From Branchiostoma floridae (taxonomy: Eukaryota > Chordata > Leptocardii > Amphioxiformes > Branchiostomatidae), in contig NC_049988.1 in the NCBI RefSeq assembly GCF_000003815.2, positions 4,512,645 to 4,576,644 of the forward strand: a stretch of DNA of 64,000 nucleotides, written 5' to 3'. The notes under the pieces are model-generated. The model was not told the DNA's origin, made no database searches, and saw nothing but the letters and a program-made list of their open reading frames with translations. Numbering within the stretch: position 1 is the stretch's first letter; each line of letters begins with the position of its first letter. Shown piece by piece: positions 1 to 12,780 of this stretch. Both the position numbers and the translations under genes were made by a program.

Positions 1-313
1 AACTTATTGGTGAGTCGCGAAAAGTGACTATTGTAGGGGGGTCTGGGGGCATCCACCTTCCATGGGGCAGAGTTTTTGATGATTTTAAGTTAAAATAGTG
101 CATTCTAAGGTATCCAAAGAGGCAAGAATACTGTTACAGACGTCACAGTAGAAGACTGTGACAACAGATGACCTGGTAGCATCCCTGGTCAATCAGAATT
201 TCATGCATGTCAGAGGATTTTCTCCCCAGTATAGGGCGTCCAGGAGCATCAAATTTCTTGTTATTCTAAGAAAAGTACGTCCAGATGACGCGTTGACGCA
301 TGCCTGGCTAAAA
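1..313 (-). repeat. Dispersed repeat R1, copy 1 (cut by window edge)
   Basis: Reverse-strand relative of 25936-26273 and 45249-45588. Shared landmarks are GGTGGATGCCCC, CAGTCTTCTAC, GAAATTCTGATTGACC and TTAGCCAGGCATG. The third copy is bounded by CTTTTAGCC and GCTAAAAG, suggesting a short-TIR DNA element. No coding capacity. Confidence 0.7.
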
Positions 314-334
314 GCCTGTTCTGTCCCATTTTAC

Positions 335-391
335 AGACTACAAATGACATAGGTGTCCCATTTCTGAGGACACCTATGTCATTTGTAGTCT
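335..391. repeat. Perfect 24-bp inverted repeat (hairpin)
   Basis: Arms 335-358 and 368-391 are exact reverse complements around a 9-nt loop (CATTTCTGA). Pairing stops abruptly at both outer ends. It lies 21 bp beyond R1. It could be a tiny palindromic insertion or a hairpin RNA; no transcript evidence. Confidence 0.85.
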
Positions 392-755
392 ACATAACAC
401 TGCAAGGTGTTATTTGAACTATGGTACGAGTGACCTCATTGTCCTAACATGCCTAGAAGGCATTTATTGCCTGTTTTTATCAGACATTTCTTTAGGAAAC
501 ACAGTTGAGGACAAGAAAAGGCTTTTTACCCAACAAAACCAGTATAATGTACACTAGCATAGCATATAGTCATGGAATGTAGTTCCTAGCACCTTTGTAT
601 TTTCCTTATTTACGTTTGTACCTGCAATTAGCCCTCGGGCAAGAACTTGCAATAAACATATCATTATTTTACTTGCTATTGAGATGAAATATGTCTCGGT
701 GGAATGTAAGTGGAGTTTTTGCTGCCGCTTAGATTGAATGGTTGTAAGAATGCTA
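392..755. other. No gene seen; contains a possible LINE 3' end near 608-655
   Basis: The stretch TAGCCCTCGGGCA with flanking ACTTGCAA near 608-655 recurs at 51058-51107. It looks like the conserved 3' end of a non-LTR retrotransposon. Nothing else is recognisable. Confidence 0.35.
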
Positions 756-974
756 CAGTGTAAATGCATTAAAATTCGCAGGGATTTACAAACATTGTAA
801 CTTCGCGATAGCGGGAAAATGGCTTTTTGCGGTGGTTTTAAGTTTGCGGTAACACCAGGCATTGTAGTCTCATACTGCCCTCGCAAAATGTTGGCGGTGG
901 TTTTAAGTTTGTGTTGAAGTGGCCACCGCGAAAACGCGAACATTAAACCACCGCTAAAGTTTCTGTATTTACAG
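756..974. mobile_element. Tc1/mariner-type fold-back MITE, family CTGTAAATGC, copy 1
   Basis: It is flanked by TA (754-755, 975-976), with ends CAGTGTAAATGC and GTATTTACAG. The interior is self-complementary and rich in GCGGTGG and CCACCGC. Same family as 1335, 2456, 13867 and 42421. Confidence 0.75.
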
Positions 975-1334
975 TATAAACATTCATAATTTCATTGGAT
1001 GCCATAATACTGCCACATGAGAAATAATACATGAATTTTAAGAGATATGCCAACGCAGCATCAGTTTTCCTGAGGTACATACACTTCAGATATTTCAGGT
1101 GTTCAGACAATCTTCAGAAGGCCTCAATAACAATGTGTTTTTTTTAATGTGGAACTATTATGACACCCAGCAAAATTGTGAGAGTTGATGTCTTGAAATT
1201 GTGGTGTTTTGTGTTACACTATGAAATATATGTGTAGTTTTTATTGAAGGTTTCAGGTTTTCGGTGTTTTAAATACTTGTGTTTTTTGTTTTAAAGATAC
1301 AAAATGTAAAGTACATTGTATGCCATCTTTGTTA

Positions 1335-1542
1335 CTGTAAATGCATCTACACATGTAAGTTTGCAGGATTTAATTTCGTGGTAGCAGGAAAAAGGACTTT
1401 TTGCGGTGGTTTCGCGGTTACACCATGCACTGTAGTCTCTTACTGCCATGGAAAATGTTCGCGGTGGTTTTAAGTTTGTGGTGAAGCGGCCACCGCGAAA
1501 ACCGTGAAGATTAAACCACCGCGAAAGTTTCTGCAGTTACAG
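1335..1542. mobile_element. Fold-back MITE, family CTGTAAATGC, copy 2
   Basis: TA-flanked (1333-1334, 1543-1544) with ends CTGTAAATGC and GCAGTTACAG. The interior carries GCGGTGGTTTTAAGTTTG and its complement. Confidence 0.8.
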
Positions 1543-1544
1543 TA

Positions 1545-2149
1545 TCATCTGGGTGGGCTGTACCATTTATTGTCCTCGGGGGGTGGTGACATTTTCACTT
1601 AGCATAAAACATTTAACAGTACTGAGCTTATAGTCTAACCAAGGACAGTTTATTCTAGAACATTAGGCTAGTATAAAGATTATAATACTTGATTTATGAC
1701 AAGAAGTCTTCATTGTAAAGATTGTCCTTGTCCTAATGTAGCCTTTTTTCAATGCCACCCTAATATTGATGGGGGGGGGGGGGGGGCTCTAGGTGTTGAC
1801 CCAGAAATGTTGTTTCCTGTATATGGTATTTCAACATGACTAACTTTTGTTTTGAAGTTTTTTTTTTACGTAGACAGGAAGTTGTTGTGTACCTCCTTCT
1901 GACTCTGAGATATTGTGTCCGCGAGTAAGATAACATTTCTATTTGTAACCCCAAAAGAAAAATGATAACTTTCTATTCATAAATCAAGAAGAATAACTGA
2001 AACACAGTGATACGTAACTTCACGAAAGGGAAGTTCAGTTGGCTTCACATCTTTGGAAGATTGAAGGTCAGATAAACCAATATTACCTTTAATTGTTTTC
2101 AAAGTTGAAAGGAAGTGGACAAAAATCAAACTTCTTTGATCAACTAGCT
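1545..2149. other. No gene seen
   Basis: AT-rich sequence with a 17-base G run near 1770. Open frames here are short and without recognisable protein content. Confidence 0.5.
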
Positions 2150-2300
2150 GGTGCAATGGACCAATGGTCAAGTGGGTAGAGGGTTTGTCTCGTAGTCAGA
2201 ATGCCGTTCGTTCGATCCCCGTCCCTAGTCATACCAAACCAAAGGCTTTAAAAATGGTACATGCTGCTTTCTTGACTCAGCAATTTTGGAAGACGTTTAT
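2150..2300 (+). mobile_element. tRNA-derived SINE, copy 1 (partial)
   Basis: An A-box-like GTCAAGTGGGTAGAG is followed by a B-box GTTCGATCCCC, then a tRNA-unrelated part with ACATGCTGCTTTCTT. The same order occurs on the minus strand at 60536-60794. It is not a functional tRNA by eye. Confidence 0.65.
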
Positions 2301-2455
2301 ATTGAATTGAAGAATTTGAAATTCCTTATTCTCAGCAGGTTTTGACCCGTGTATTAATTAGTTAAGTTTTTGTCAAACTTGTAGTGAATACATGTATATA
2401 TACAAATGTTTTTGCTTTTGCTTATTTCACCTAGTTTGAACTGTATTTTGTAATA

Positions 2456-2663
2456 TTGTAAATGCAGAAACTTTCACGTTGGTTTAATGTTTGCGGTTTT
2501 CGCGGTGGCCGTTTTACTGCAAACTTAAAATTACCGCGAATATTTTTCCATGGCAGTAAGAGACTACAGTGCGTGGTGCTACCGCGAATTTGATACCACC
2601 GCGAAATGTCCTTTTTACAGCTACGGCAAAATTAAATCCCCGCAAACTTGAATACATTTACAG
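2456..2663. mobile_element. Fold-back MITE, family CTGTAAATGC, copy 3 (opposite orientation)
   Basis: TA-flanked with ends TTGTAAATGC and CATTTACAG. Interior CCGCGAA motifs; reads in the opposite sense to copies 1 and 2. Confidence 0.8.
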
Positions 2664-4099
2664 TAATTTAGAATGATTTGTCACAGGTGTGTCCCAGTGT
2701 TTTATTTCCTAGAAGCATTGGGTGGGTCGTCGTAAATCATTGCCGTAATTACGATGAATAATTAATGATAAGTTGTAAAACATTGTTGTCTAGCAATTAA
2801 GTATGCCATCAAGTACCTGTGTTTTGTGTGTAGATAGCGATACTGTATTTACAGTGAAATTGTCTGGAAATCCTGAATTTGTAAGTTTTTTTTTTGTTAT
2901 AAAAACAAGAGGGCAACATGGCAAAGGAAAATGTTTGTGGGACCTTGTACCATTTTTTTACGAAATGAAAGTACTATTTGTTGGCTTTGTGAATTTTGTT
3001 GGCCTTGTTACTTGCATGAAAAATGGAGGTATACAAAAAGTATACTTTTTATTTTTGGCTTGTTCAAAAGAATGGATTTTCATACATGCAATTCATTCAA
3101 AAAGTAATTTTTGTAGAGAAGAGTATGATTTAAAATAGATAATGCTAATTATAGCCTTACTCTCACCTCTCAAATAAACGTACCGGTACGTTTATTTTTT
3201 TCCGCCTCAAAATCCACCCGGTACGTCCTTATTTTAGACGGTACGTTTATTTTTTTTTTCAAATTGGGGCTTTCTTTACTAACCAGGGACCCCAAAAATA
3301 TTGAAAGTTTGGTATTTTCTGCCCATATTTCCGCTGTATTTTTGCTTAATATTCACTATTTTTCGGACGAGGCATCACGGATTTCCCTGCCGCTAGCTCT
3401 ATGACCCAAACATAACTAGGGATGCGTACCGGTACGCAGGACCAGTTCTGGACTTGCAAAAACGTTTCGGTTCAGGTCCCAAAATACCGGAACACAAGTG
3501 ATTCGGCACTGGACTCGTAAAAAAATATATCCTTTTCGTTTTAGACCATCTTTAACCTTCCAAAAATCTTGAAATGTTGCGCTGAACAAAGACGAAAACA
3601 TCGAGGTCACATGCTACACACACAGTCGCTTACTTCCGTAAATTCTCTATCAAAACACAGAAATTAACCACCAACCAAACAAATTAAAAAGTTACAGTAC
3701 CGACTACGTTTATGGTCCGGTCTGAACGCGATTTAATCGCGTGCAAAAGTCGTGCAAGTCGCGATTACATCTCGTGTAAATCGCGATTAAAACTCGTGCA
3801 ATTCTCGGGTAAAACGCGATTAGATATGTGTGTACCCGCGTCTGATATGCATGAAATCACGTCTAACCGCTTTTAGACGATCAATGAATAGATTTCAGAC
3901 ACGCCTCTTCTTTTCATAAACATTTTCTAGACACGCCCGTGCCGTCCAAAGTTCGGGGTTTGGCAGAAATCGGCTTCTTTTCATATGCAGACCCCCGCGC
4001 GGAGGGCGGAGAACGTATCACGCCCAATTTCCCAATTTGTTTCTGAACTAACGCATAACCTCGCAGTCTAGAACGCACCCGCGCCGCTCCCAACCACGA

Positions 4100-4620
4100 T
4101 ATTTCTAGAAGATTTGCTGCAATTTTGAGGAACCGACTGTTCCGCACATGTTTAAATCTGATACGTGAAAATTAAAGAAAAACAAATAAATTTCCACAAA
4201 AGTGTCTTTTTCTTAAGCAGAATATGGCAAAGTATGCTTTTACTGAACCCCGATCTTTCGGCGCTGCCGTGGCTAGCGCCAGGGTCACGTACCGGAACAA
4301 ATCATTCCGAAGATTTGCTACAATTTTGAGAAACCGACTGTTCCGCACATGTTTAAATTTGATACGTGAAAATTAAAGAATAAGAAATAAATTTCCACAA
4401 AGGTGTCTTTTTCTTAAGCAGAATATATGGCAAAGTATGCTTTTACTGGACCCCGATCTTTCGGCACTGCCGTGGCTAGCGCCAGGGTCACGTACCGGAA
4501 AAAATCCTTCCGAAGATACAAAATGTATGGTGCGACCTCGCACCCGCGCCGCTACCTAACCTACCACGTTCTTTCTCGGAAGATTTGCTACAATTTTGAG
4601 GAACCGACTGTGTAGTGCAA
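4100..4620. repeat. Direct repeats inside the inner element
   Basis: AGATTTGCT followed by CAATTTTGAG and AACCGACTGT recurs at about 4109, 4311 and 4580, with flanking GGCTAGCGCCAGGGTCACG twice. Period 200-270 bp. Confidence 0.7.
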
Positions 4621-6410
4621 GTTTGAATCTTATACGTACATGACAAGAAAACATCAAATAAATTGTTTTTTTCCCAAGAATGGCAAGATGTGTTTTTCTA
4701 AATCAGAAAACATGGAGTAAATTCTGCTTCTGTCTGACCATGCGTGACGAGGACGGCCCGCTACCGCGGCCAGTGTCAGGACCACCCGAAAAAAACCTAC
4801 CGACTCTATGTTGAATTATTTGTGTCCTATTTCTGTTGTTGCATTATTTGTACGCTGGTGTAGCGATATCAAATTCGCCCACACTACACGATACTTGCCA
4901 CTGTAAATAGCTACAATAGTCTGTGTTTGCATTTCTTATCTATCGATGAAAGTGAAGACAAGTTAATCATGTTCCGAACTGATAGGTAAGTACACTAGTC
5001 TTTCAGTTTCAGAATGAACAACAAGGAATGTCCAGTGCGACCAGTGTAGTCGTACAAAATCCTGGCGGTCTCACTACCAAGTAAACAGGCTTCGACCGGC
5101 AGATACTACATGTAAGTATCTACATCCGAACTTCAAGCGCCGCCCCGCCTCCGGTGGAACGTGACCTGTTTATAAATATTCCAACCTTCCTAAAGTTCGC
5201 CACGACGCGACTACTAGCATATCATATTACATTTAGACGTGTACACGGTTTGTGTGGGGTCCAGAACGTGGGACAGGTTGTGGAAGATTGGGTTATTTGA
5301 GCGCAAATATGAAACTTATATCGTTGCGATAAAATCAACAGCTGTTTTTTTTTGATTGTTTAGTGTGTGTAAGTACACGATTGACGTAACTGTTACGGTG
5401 CTGGTAAACTTGTAGAAAAATTACATTGTAAACCTCCAGAATTTGGTCTGGTCTGGTCTCACGTGCTGCTCAATTTGATTGACACATGCACGGTAAGGAG
5501 CGGCTTCTTTGAAAGTATGTTCCCACAGAAGAAGGCCACGTTGACTGTTGCAATATTCTGCGTTTATTTTCTACTCCGATCTAGCCCCGTGTTTAATATG
5601 TGGTTATTTTTTCTTGGTTTATCCAAGGGGGTTTTATCAACCTACTTGATTTATCTAACTTTGTTTTATTTGTATTATTGACAATTTCTAGAGCAGATCT
5701 AGACTAATTAAAATACTTCGTAGACTGCACACGCAGCGGTAGCGTACGTCATATTTGAACTTTGTGGCAATGTCGCAGGGGTGGATGATCTATAAATTCT
5801 GTATTCCAAATTTTATAATTCATTTCCCAACTGGTTCATATTAAAGGAGCCACGACCAATGAATTAAGAATGTTTTTAAATGTTTAAGTGTATAAAATTT
5901 CTTTATTAATTAAAGTTTGTACACGGACATATTCATATTCACGGACAACCTACCGTTTTTCCAACATTCGGAACAGATGATGACGATCCGACTGGTGTAG
6001 AAGCTGCCGAATGATGATCGATAACATCGGTAGTAAACTTACCTTTCATGTTCCAAAGGCAATGATATATCGTGTTTACCTATTTCATTGGTCAAATCCC
6101 TCTTCGTAGTATCCCGACCAGCTAAATTTATATATCTATATGTTGCTGAAAAACAACCGTAAACGTATAGGCCCTTTTAGTAAAAGAGTGAACCTCTTTG
6201 AACAGCGCATAACAGTTGTAGATAAACTGACTAAAAACATGTTCATTTTAGAAACGTAAAATACTAGAAGTAGAAGTAATGTTAGTAACGCTAACGCAAC
6301 TTTTAACTGAATCAATGACAGGTTAGAAAAACTTGATCACATACTCAACAAGAAAACCAATAACTGATGAAGAAATTTTCGGCAAAATAACAATTGTCTG
6401 TGTCGAACCA

Positions 6411-6925
6411 AGACGTATGCCCCTTGAATATGGTTGCGTGGGTCCACTGCCCGACGACCAGGAACGTCCGAGGCGGTCAGGAACATAACAGGTAGGTCTT
6501 GTTGGTCGAGTTGCAACCATGACGATCAGCTGTATGTCCAGGAAACCGGCGGATAGAAATCCGAATCCTACTTTCCTAGCCTAGAAAATTAGCTACCGAT
6601 ATCTAACTACATAGTAGAAGTTATGTTAGTTACACCAACACAACATTGTTAGAACAGGTACATGTTTGTTTGAACAGATACGCAGACAAAACAAGATTAA
6701 CAAAAAGATTTAAAAAACACATAAAGTAGAATGTATGCCCTGGAGTATGGTTGCGTCGGTCGACTGCTCGACGACCAGGATCGTACGATGGCTGTGTTCC
6801 GACCCAAGAGCTCCGTCAGGAACAGGTAAGTCTTGTTTGTCGAGTTTGTAACCATGACGATCAGCAGGCGGATGGAAACCTGAATCCTACTTTCCTAGTC
6901 TAGAAAATTAGCTGCCGATGCCGAA
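6411..6925. repeat. Direct repeat pair inside the inner element (about 318 bp apart)
   Basis: TATGGTTGCGT, ACGACCAGGA, AACCATGACGATCAGC and CCTACTTTCCTAG occur in the same order in both halves. Confidence 0.7.
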
Positions 6926-7118
6926 CCAAGGAGTATCAACGTTCCTAGAAATATTAAGTTATGACCAAACACAATATCCTTTATTCATATTTAAATACAT
7001 GCAAAACGGTCAATTTATGCGTATAAATACTAGTAGTCCATTCATGTCAGTGTATAGTCTTCAACCCAGCAATTCCGTTTATATTAGATGACGATCGTGT
7101 TTATGCTGTCAGTCCTTT

Positions 7119-8190
7119 GTGGGTCCAAAAGATTCGAACTTGTATTATTTTATCATATACCTTCCACGAAAATTAGACGAAAGTAGCCCGCCTAAAAATG
7201 TAAATAGGAGACAATTTTTGCCGGCAACCCGCTCGGTTGCCGTTACGACTTTTGTAGTATGCCGTAAAAAAAATACCACCTTCTTCAAGTTGGAAATGAT
7301 TATCGACAGACTGTTCACAGAATTCTTACTCAGCGATGTGAGAATGATCGATGCCGGAAAAGTCCCTCCGATGTTTTGCAAAATTATCTATGCCTTGCGG
7401 ACGACGCTGGCCGAGCAGTAACGTGTTAAATTTTATCAAAGAATGCACATTTCGTGATAAATGATTTAAAAAAACACAACAAAGCGTTAGTTCTACGCTT
7501 CTTCTTGTTGTTACCACTTTGTCAGCGCCGCTTCTGGCTGTGATTGGAGGGAAGTTGATTGGATTTATCTCATAATCAGGCAGGCGCTACTTCAGAGGGC
7601 TACCGCCGGAGCTGTCGCCATGGTAACCGCACGTCCAGTTGCATTTCCCACGCGCGTCTAGTTCTTCCCAACTCTCTGCCGTGACGTACAGTACAGCTTA
7701 TACACATAATTTTCGGTGGAATGTAACGCCGTATTTTACGGGGAAATGTGGCGAATCGAACTTGTATCTCTTTTTGCTGGCCTTCCACTAAAATTATACG
7801 AAGATAACCCGCCAAAAACTGTAAGTAGGAGACTATATTCGCCGACAACCCGCTTGTTTCGACGGTTGACATCATCGTCTTCCCTTTGAGGCTTACGAAA
7901 AAGCTTAGCCGTGAAGACTATTTTCTTTTGCGTAGTTCGGGTTGCTTTCTGGATTCATCATTGACATTTATTTTATATCAGAAAATATCTATCGGGAGAC
8001 TGTTTTCTTATCACAATTTCCATACCCAGCGTTGTGAACATGATCGCTGTTGGCAATTTTCCTCCGATGTTTTGCAAATCCGTACCCTTTGGACGGTGTT
8101 GGATGACGAGCAGTAACGTGTACACGCCTGTTCAAATTTATCGAGAAATGCACATTTCGTGATAAATAAAAAAGCAACAACACAACACCA
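7119..8190. repeat. Diverged direct duplication inside the inner element (7119-7470 and 7745-8190)
   Basis: Both halves share CGAACTTGTAT, CCTTCCAC, GTAAGTAGGAGAC-like, GCCGGCAACCCGCT-like, CCTCCGATGTTTTGCAAA, GAGCAGTAACGTGT and GCACATTTCGTGATAAAT. The short frames in them are not conserved as protein. Confidence 0.7.
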
Positions 8191-9432
8191 GCAAAATGAA
8201 AAGTTACTAATCAAGATATAGTATAGAAATTTAACTCAGTCTGAGCAATCGGTACCAGGAGAGAATGTCGATATATTAATTTGCTGACTGTGAACTTCTT
8301 TTACGATCTTAGCTAAAAAGCGTCAGCGGTCCTCGGACAATATTGCCGACACCCGCGGCGCTGTCCAGCCCCTGTATTATTCACCAATTATCAACAAATA
8401 CGTGAAATTGACGACTTACAAGTATCATGCAAATTTACAAAAGTAAACACTGCTCATTAACGAACAAAATATTTCGTCGGTGAAATGCCCGACCAAGGGG
8501 CGGGGCAGTCGGAACAAAGCCTTTTGTTTTGAGTCGGCGGGGTGCCGGGAGTAAACGCGTTTACAAACGACACGAGATTTTTAATTAGATAGCTACAGCT
8601 CATTAGCGCACGCGATTCAATCGCGTTCAAATCGCGACTTGCACGACTTTTAATCGCGATTTGCACGACTTTTAATCGAGATTAAATCGCGTGTAAACCG
8701 CGTGGGACCGGACCATAAACGTAGTCGGTACTGTACCAATACTTTTCCACTATTTTTCACCCGTAGTCAACTTGTTTTAATGTTCCAGCAACGAAAAAAT
8801 CATTCCAAAACAAAGCATAGCGTTCAATCGGCTCGAAAAGATCCGCCATGTTGGATTCATCAACTCACGCCGAATCTCGCGGTAATGCGCGAGAGAATCA
8901 TATATTTTCTGCAGTACCGGTGTGTCTCGATAGGGGGCAGTGTCTATGACCTTGGTTTCTGCAACATTGAAAATAGTGGTGAATAAGGTATTCTAAGTTG
9001 GAATGTTTCTTCAAAATGTTATTTATAACAATAATAAAATAAACTTCTTTTTTTATTTCTTCAATTTTTATTTTCATTCATTTTTTTACTTTTATTTTAA
9101 TCTTTGTTGATGGTGTGACACTCAGATAAAGAAAATATGTGCAATAACATAGGAATTATTCTGTTCATTATTTATACAATTAACTGATATGGTAATAAAA
9201 AAAATGAAAAATAAAAAATAACTGATATGGTACTGACGCATAAATAAATAAAAAGAGCCTACCTGCTTACCATCTTCTCTTGGACTGAAGTAGCATGGGC
9301 ACAGTTTACATGTCAATTTGGTATTTTTCCGGGGGGTACTTTTATTCCAGGGGGTACTTTTATTAGATTTTGAAGATTTGTCCGGGGGGTACTTTTATTC
9401 CAGGGGGTACTTCTATTTGAGAGGTGAGAGTA

Positions 9433-11705
9433 TTTGTATCTTCAATTAAAAAAAATACAAAGGTTCAAAATTATTTCATGGAGGTATGAGGTCTCCGAAC
9501 TCTTGTTGGATTTTGTCTTTTTACTTAGGGTATTTTTTATCATTAGATATACTGAATGAATGACTGTTCTCATAAGTCCAGAACTTTGTTGTTTTTGCCT
9601 AAGCTCTTGTACATGTTGTAACCATAACTGTTTGTGTTGTCTGTTGGGGCAGAGATACCTCAGTCTTCGTTTTACAAGTTTGAAGCCCTGTGAGGTCAAG
9701 GTCATTTGTGACGTTTCTCTAAGTGGCTCTTTGTCACGTTGAGGTTTCAGTCGCCAGACACCACGGCTAATCGGGGACTTTTCCTTTGTTTGTCTGCGGA
9801 GTTAACAGTCAAGGTGGGTTTGTGTTTTTGTTTGCGATATTTGAAGCCATGACGTGTTGTTTCTTTCCAAGACAGATTGATATAATTTATGTTTTTTGTA
9901 AAGTGAGAGCAGTAGAACTGACGTGGTTGCAAATGTGGCGTGACAAGTTAGCCCAATGGTTGTCTTTTATAAGTTATACCCATTTGTGTTAATGGGTAGG
10001 CATTCCATGGTAGAAATGGCCAGACCGGTTGGGTTTCGACCCGTTGGTTGATAGAATTACAACAGTTTCCCACAGAAAATACATGGACGGTTGAATTATG
10101 TGAACCAAACTTTAGGAGAGTTCATTTGCATTGGTAATGTCTGTTGCTATAAGGGAATTTGTATCTTACATACTGTATACATGGACATAATTTGTACTTA
10201 TGTGGTACAGTAACTGTTACTGTATAGAACACATCTCTCTCTTTATACGTACTTTATATGGGTATACTGTATAACTTATGTACAGTATATTTCTACATGC
10301 TTTCTTGAGTTCAGGGTAAGGTCCATATATATACACTTGGAATGTTTATAAAAATGTTAGATTTGGAAACCATAGGTTGGGGGGGGGGCATTTTCTTACT
10401 TGGAGCATTGTAAAAGTATATATACACTTTCTTGTGTGGCGAAAGGACAATTAGGTCCCTGCAAAGTCCACTAAAGTTGGTCTGTTTTAGAACAAAAAAT
10501 TTGAGAAAGCATGGGGGAGGGGGACATTGGAAGGGAGGGCAAGACAATCCTACTAGTTCCTGCTGGTAAGTTTGCCAATGTTTTGAGGCTGATGAAATAC
10601 TGCATATCAGTTTGGCCCATCTTATCGGCCCTGGTATGTTTAGTATACACCCAACATAAATCAATAACGGCAATATGTTTATGTTTACATCATACATGTA
10701 TGTCATTCTAACTGACAGTTGGTCATTGATCTATGACAGTTGAAGGATTTGAACTTTCAAATTTGAACCTATTTCCCTACATTTCACGTTTGTATCAAGT
10801 GAAACATTTTAGCTATAAATGTGATAATGTTATTCTTCTAGTTGTATGGTTAGATCAAGTAATTAATATTAGATCAATGTTGATAACTATATTTTGTTAT
10901 TTCCAAAATGCAGCTTTTCCTTATCTTTTAATGATAGCCAAAGGCAGGTTGGGCAGCTTTGGATTTGTTTACATGTAAATAGAATTAATACTACAGCCTT
11001 AAGTGACAAGATATCATAAATTTATTCAAATCTGATATTCTTATGAGTTCGAATAGAATAAAATAAGATAGATTAAAATACCTAGTGGAATCATAAGATT
11101 ATCATTGTGATACATGGATATTTAGTTTTGAAAATGTTTGTTTCCAAATTCAAGACTTTTAATGAGTGTTAGAGGCATTGTGATGTTTGTGTTCTTGCAA
11201 GTTTTGAGTAATCATGTTTTTTGTGTAAAACTTTTAGATATCATTTGATACAAGTAGCTATTTGACTATTTTGAGACCAGACATCCTTCCTTCAAAGATT
11301 TTAAGGTCAAAGGTAACTTGTAGGAGTTTCTGCCTGAGTCTTCAGGAATTTGACTTTGGTCCAAACCCCAAACCCTTTCTTGGAACTGTTCAGAAAATGC
11401 AGGTATTTAAGTCAAGCTTGTTCGTTCAAAGGTTTATGTATTGTGGCTTTCCTAAAATCTTTGGAAAGACAACACTGCCACAAACATTTCAAGATTCTCA
11501 GTCCTTTTTTCTTAGAATGATAAACATACTACATTGAATATATGTATTTTGCATGTATCTTTTAGTTTATGTGTGAAACTGCTGAGAATAGTGTTGTAGT
11601 GTCTGGTAATTCAACTGAAATATTAAGTAAAAAGGAAAAAAAAGGTGGGAAAAAACACCATCGTTTACCGATTTGATTTCAGTTAGGCCTTATGAAAATA
11701 CAGAG
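9433..11705. other. No gene seen
   Basis: AT-rich sequence with many ATG-initiated short frames, none resembling a known protein. There is a G-run at 10379-10388 and several short TACAGTA/ACTGTAT palindromes at 10180-10290. Confidence 0.5.
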
Positions 11706-12019
11706 CAGGGCTCGAAATACTTTTTTCTGCATACCTGCACTGGTGCAGCCGTGCAGGTAACATTGGAAATTACCTGCACCATACAAATTTTACCTGCACC
11801 ACTCTGAATTTAGATAGTATGGATCATACTAAAATTGTTCAGGAACCATTGATATCTTTTCTTTTATACTTTATAGGCAGTAACAGTCAATAGCAATGCA
11901 GCTAAATATTGGACATTTATGTATAAAACCCAGTACATGGAACCAGTGCAGGTTAGGTGCAGGTAGACACCAGAAATACCTGCACTATCCTGCATAAGCA
12001 GGTGGTATTTCGAGCCCTG
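11706..12019. mobile_element. hAT-like MITE with 5-bp target duplication, GTGCAGG family
   Basis: The ends CAGGGCTCGAAATAC and GTATTTCGAGCCCTG are inverted; CAGAG flanks both sides (11701-11705, 12020-12024). Subterminal regions carry repeated ACCTGCAC/GTGCAGGT motifs. No coding capacity. Confidence 0.85.
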
Positions 12020-12159
12020 CAGAGGAACCAGAATTATTATGTTTGGAAGGCAGTCAAAGGTTGCAACCCCGATTTCTTGGAAATTTGTAGAAGCGTGACT
12101 GGCATTAGTCGCCAGGAATGGGGAATGTTTCCTTTAGATTTGAGAACAAGACAGTCTTA

Positions 12160-12779
12160 GGCCCAATTTACACGAGGCACTTTGAACAACGTACGTCGTT
12201 TGTTCCTAGGATAGTAACCTAGGACAGTTTTCGTTTTACATACGCCCCTGTGGCGTGCCGCAGCGCGTCGCGTTGCCGTGAACTCTGGTGACCCGCTGTG
12301 ACACTTGACAGCGCACGTTTTCAAAATGGCGGGAATAGAACAAGTTCTGTTGTTGTTGTTCATCCGATAGATGATGATTTTCTTGTCTACTCGCGCGTAC
12401 ATGCACTGCCGGGCATAGCGCAGAAGACAGCTTGTACGTTGTAGGGACCGGTACCACGACATTCAACGGGCAGCCTTCTTTGCTGCTGATGCTATCATTG
12501 AAGCTCAAGGTCACGTCAACCAAACAGTTTGGTTGCAAGAGCATACTAGGAGCGCTCACAGCGCCACAGAAATGGGCTGCCTGCGACGCGGATCCGTTTA
12601 CAGGAGGTTTGGCCTCGCTGCAGACTCCCCGCGGCACGTCGTACTTTACCTCTGGAGATGCCACACTGCGGCGCGCCCCAGCCACAGTTTTCGTTTTTAC
12701 AGGGGCAAAAAAATGGCCTAGAAAACATGCCGCGCATCGAATGTCGTAGGACTTTTTTTGCCTTGTGTAAAATGTGCCC
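12160..12779. mobile_element. CpG-rich element with imperfect terminal inverted repeats
   Basis: Left GGCCCAATTTACACGAGGCA pairs with right TGCCTTGTGTAAAATGTGCC, with a few mismatches. Interior is GC-rich compared with flanks and includes inverted TTTTCGTTTTACA / TTTTCGTTTTTACA-like stretches. I could not define the target duplication, so class is open (Harbinger-like ends are possible). Confidence 0.55.
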
Positions 12780-12780
12780 A

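Larger units (their letters stand above)
3695..8733. mobile_element. Inner TA-flanked element (5.04 kb) nested in the outer element
   Basis: The ends CAGTACCGACTACGTTTATG and its complement are followed by GGTCCGGTC. TA borders both sides (3693-3694, 8734-8735). The relative at 24017-25249 has a single TA here (24716-24717), proving insertion. Subterminal regions repeat AATCGCGATT-like and CGTGCA motifs on both sides. The interior is a patchwork of direct repeats (4109/4311/4580; 6415/6733; 7119/7745) with no transposase I can recognise. Confidence 0.85.
3160..9430. mobile_element. Outer TA-flanked inverted-repeat element (6.27 kb) interrupted by another element
   Basis: The ends CTCTCACCTCTCAAATA and TATTTGAGAGGTGAGAG are exact inverted repeats directly bordered by TA on both sides (3158-3159, 9431-9432), as in Tc1/mariner-like elements. 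The outer parts (3160-3694 and 8734-9430) match the uninterrupted relative at 24017-25249 on the other strand. No transposase frame seen; non-autonomous. Confidence 0.85.

Noticed and set aside
2157-2232. Possible functional tRNA gene
   Set aside because: A- and B-box words are present but arms do not pair into a cloverleaf, and the sequence continues into a repeated SINE body.
10311-10706. 131-codon minus-strand frame
   Set aside because: Low-complexity, crosses a G-run, no domain and no supporting splice sites.
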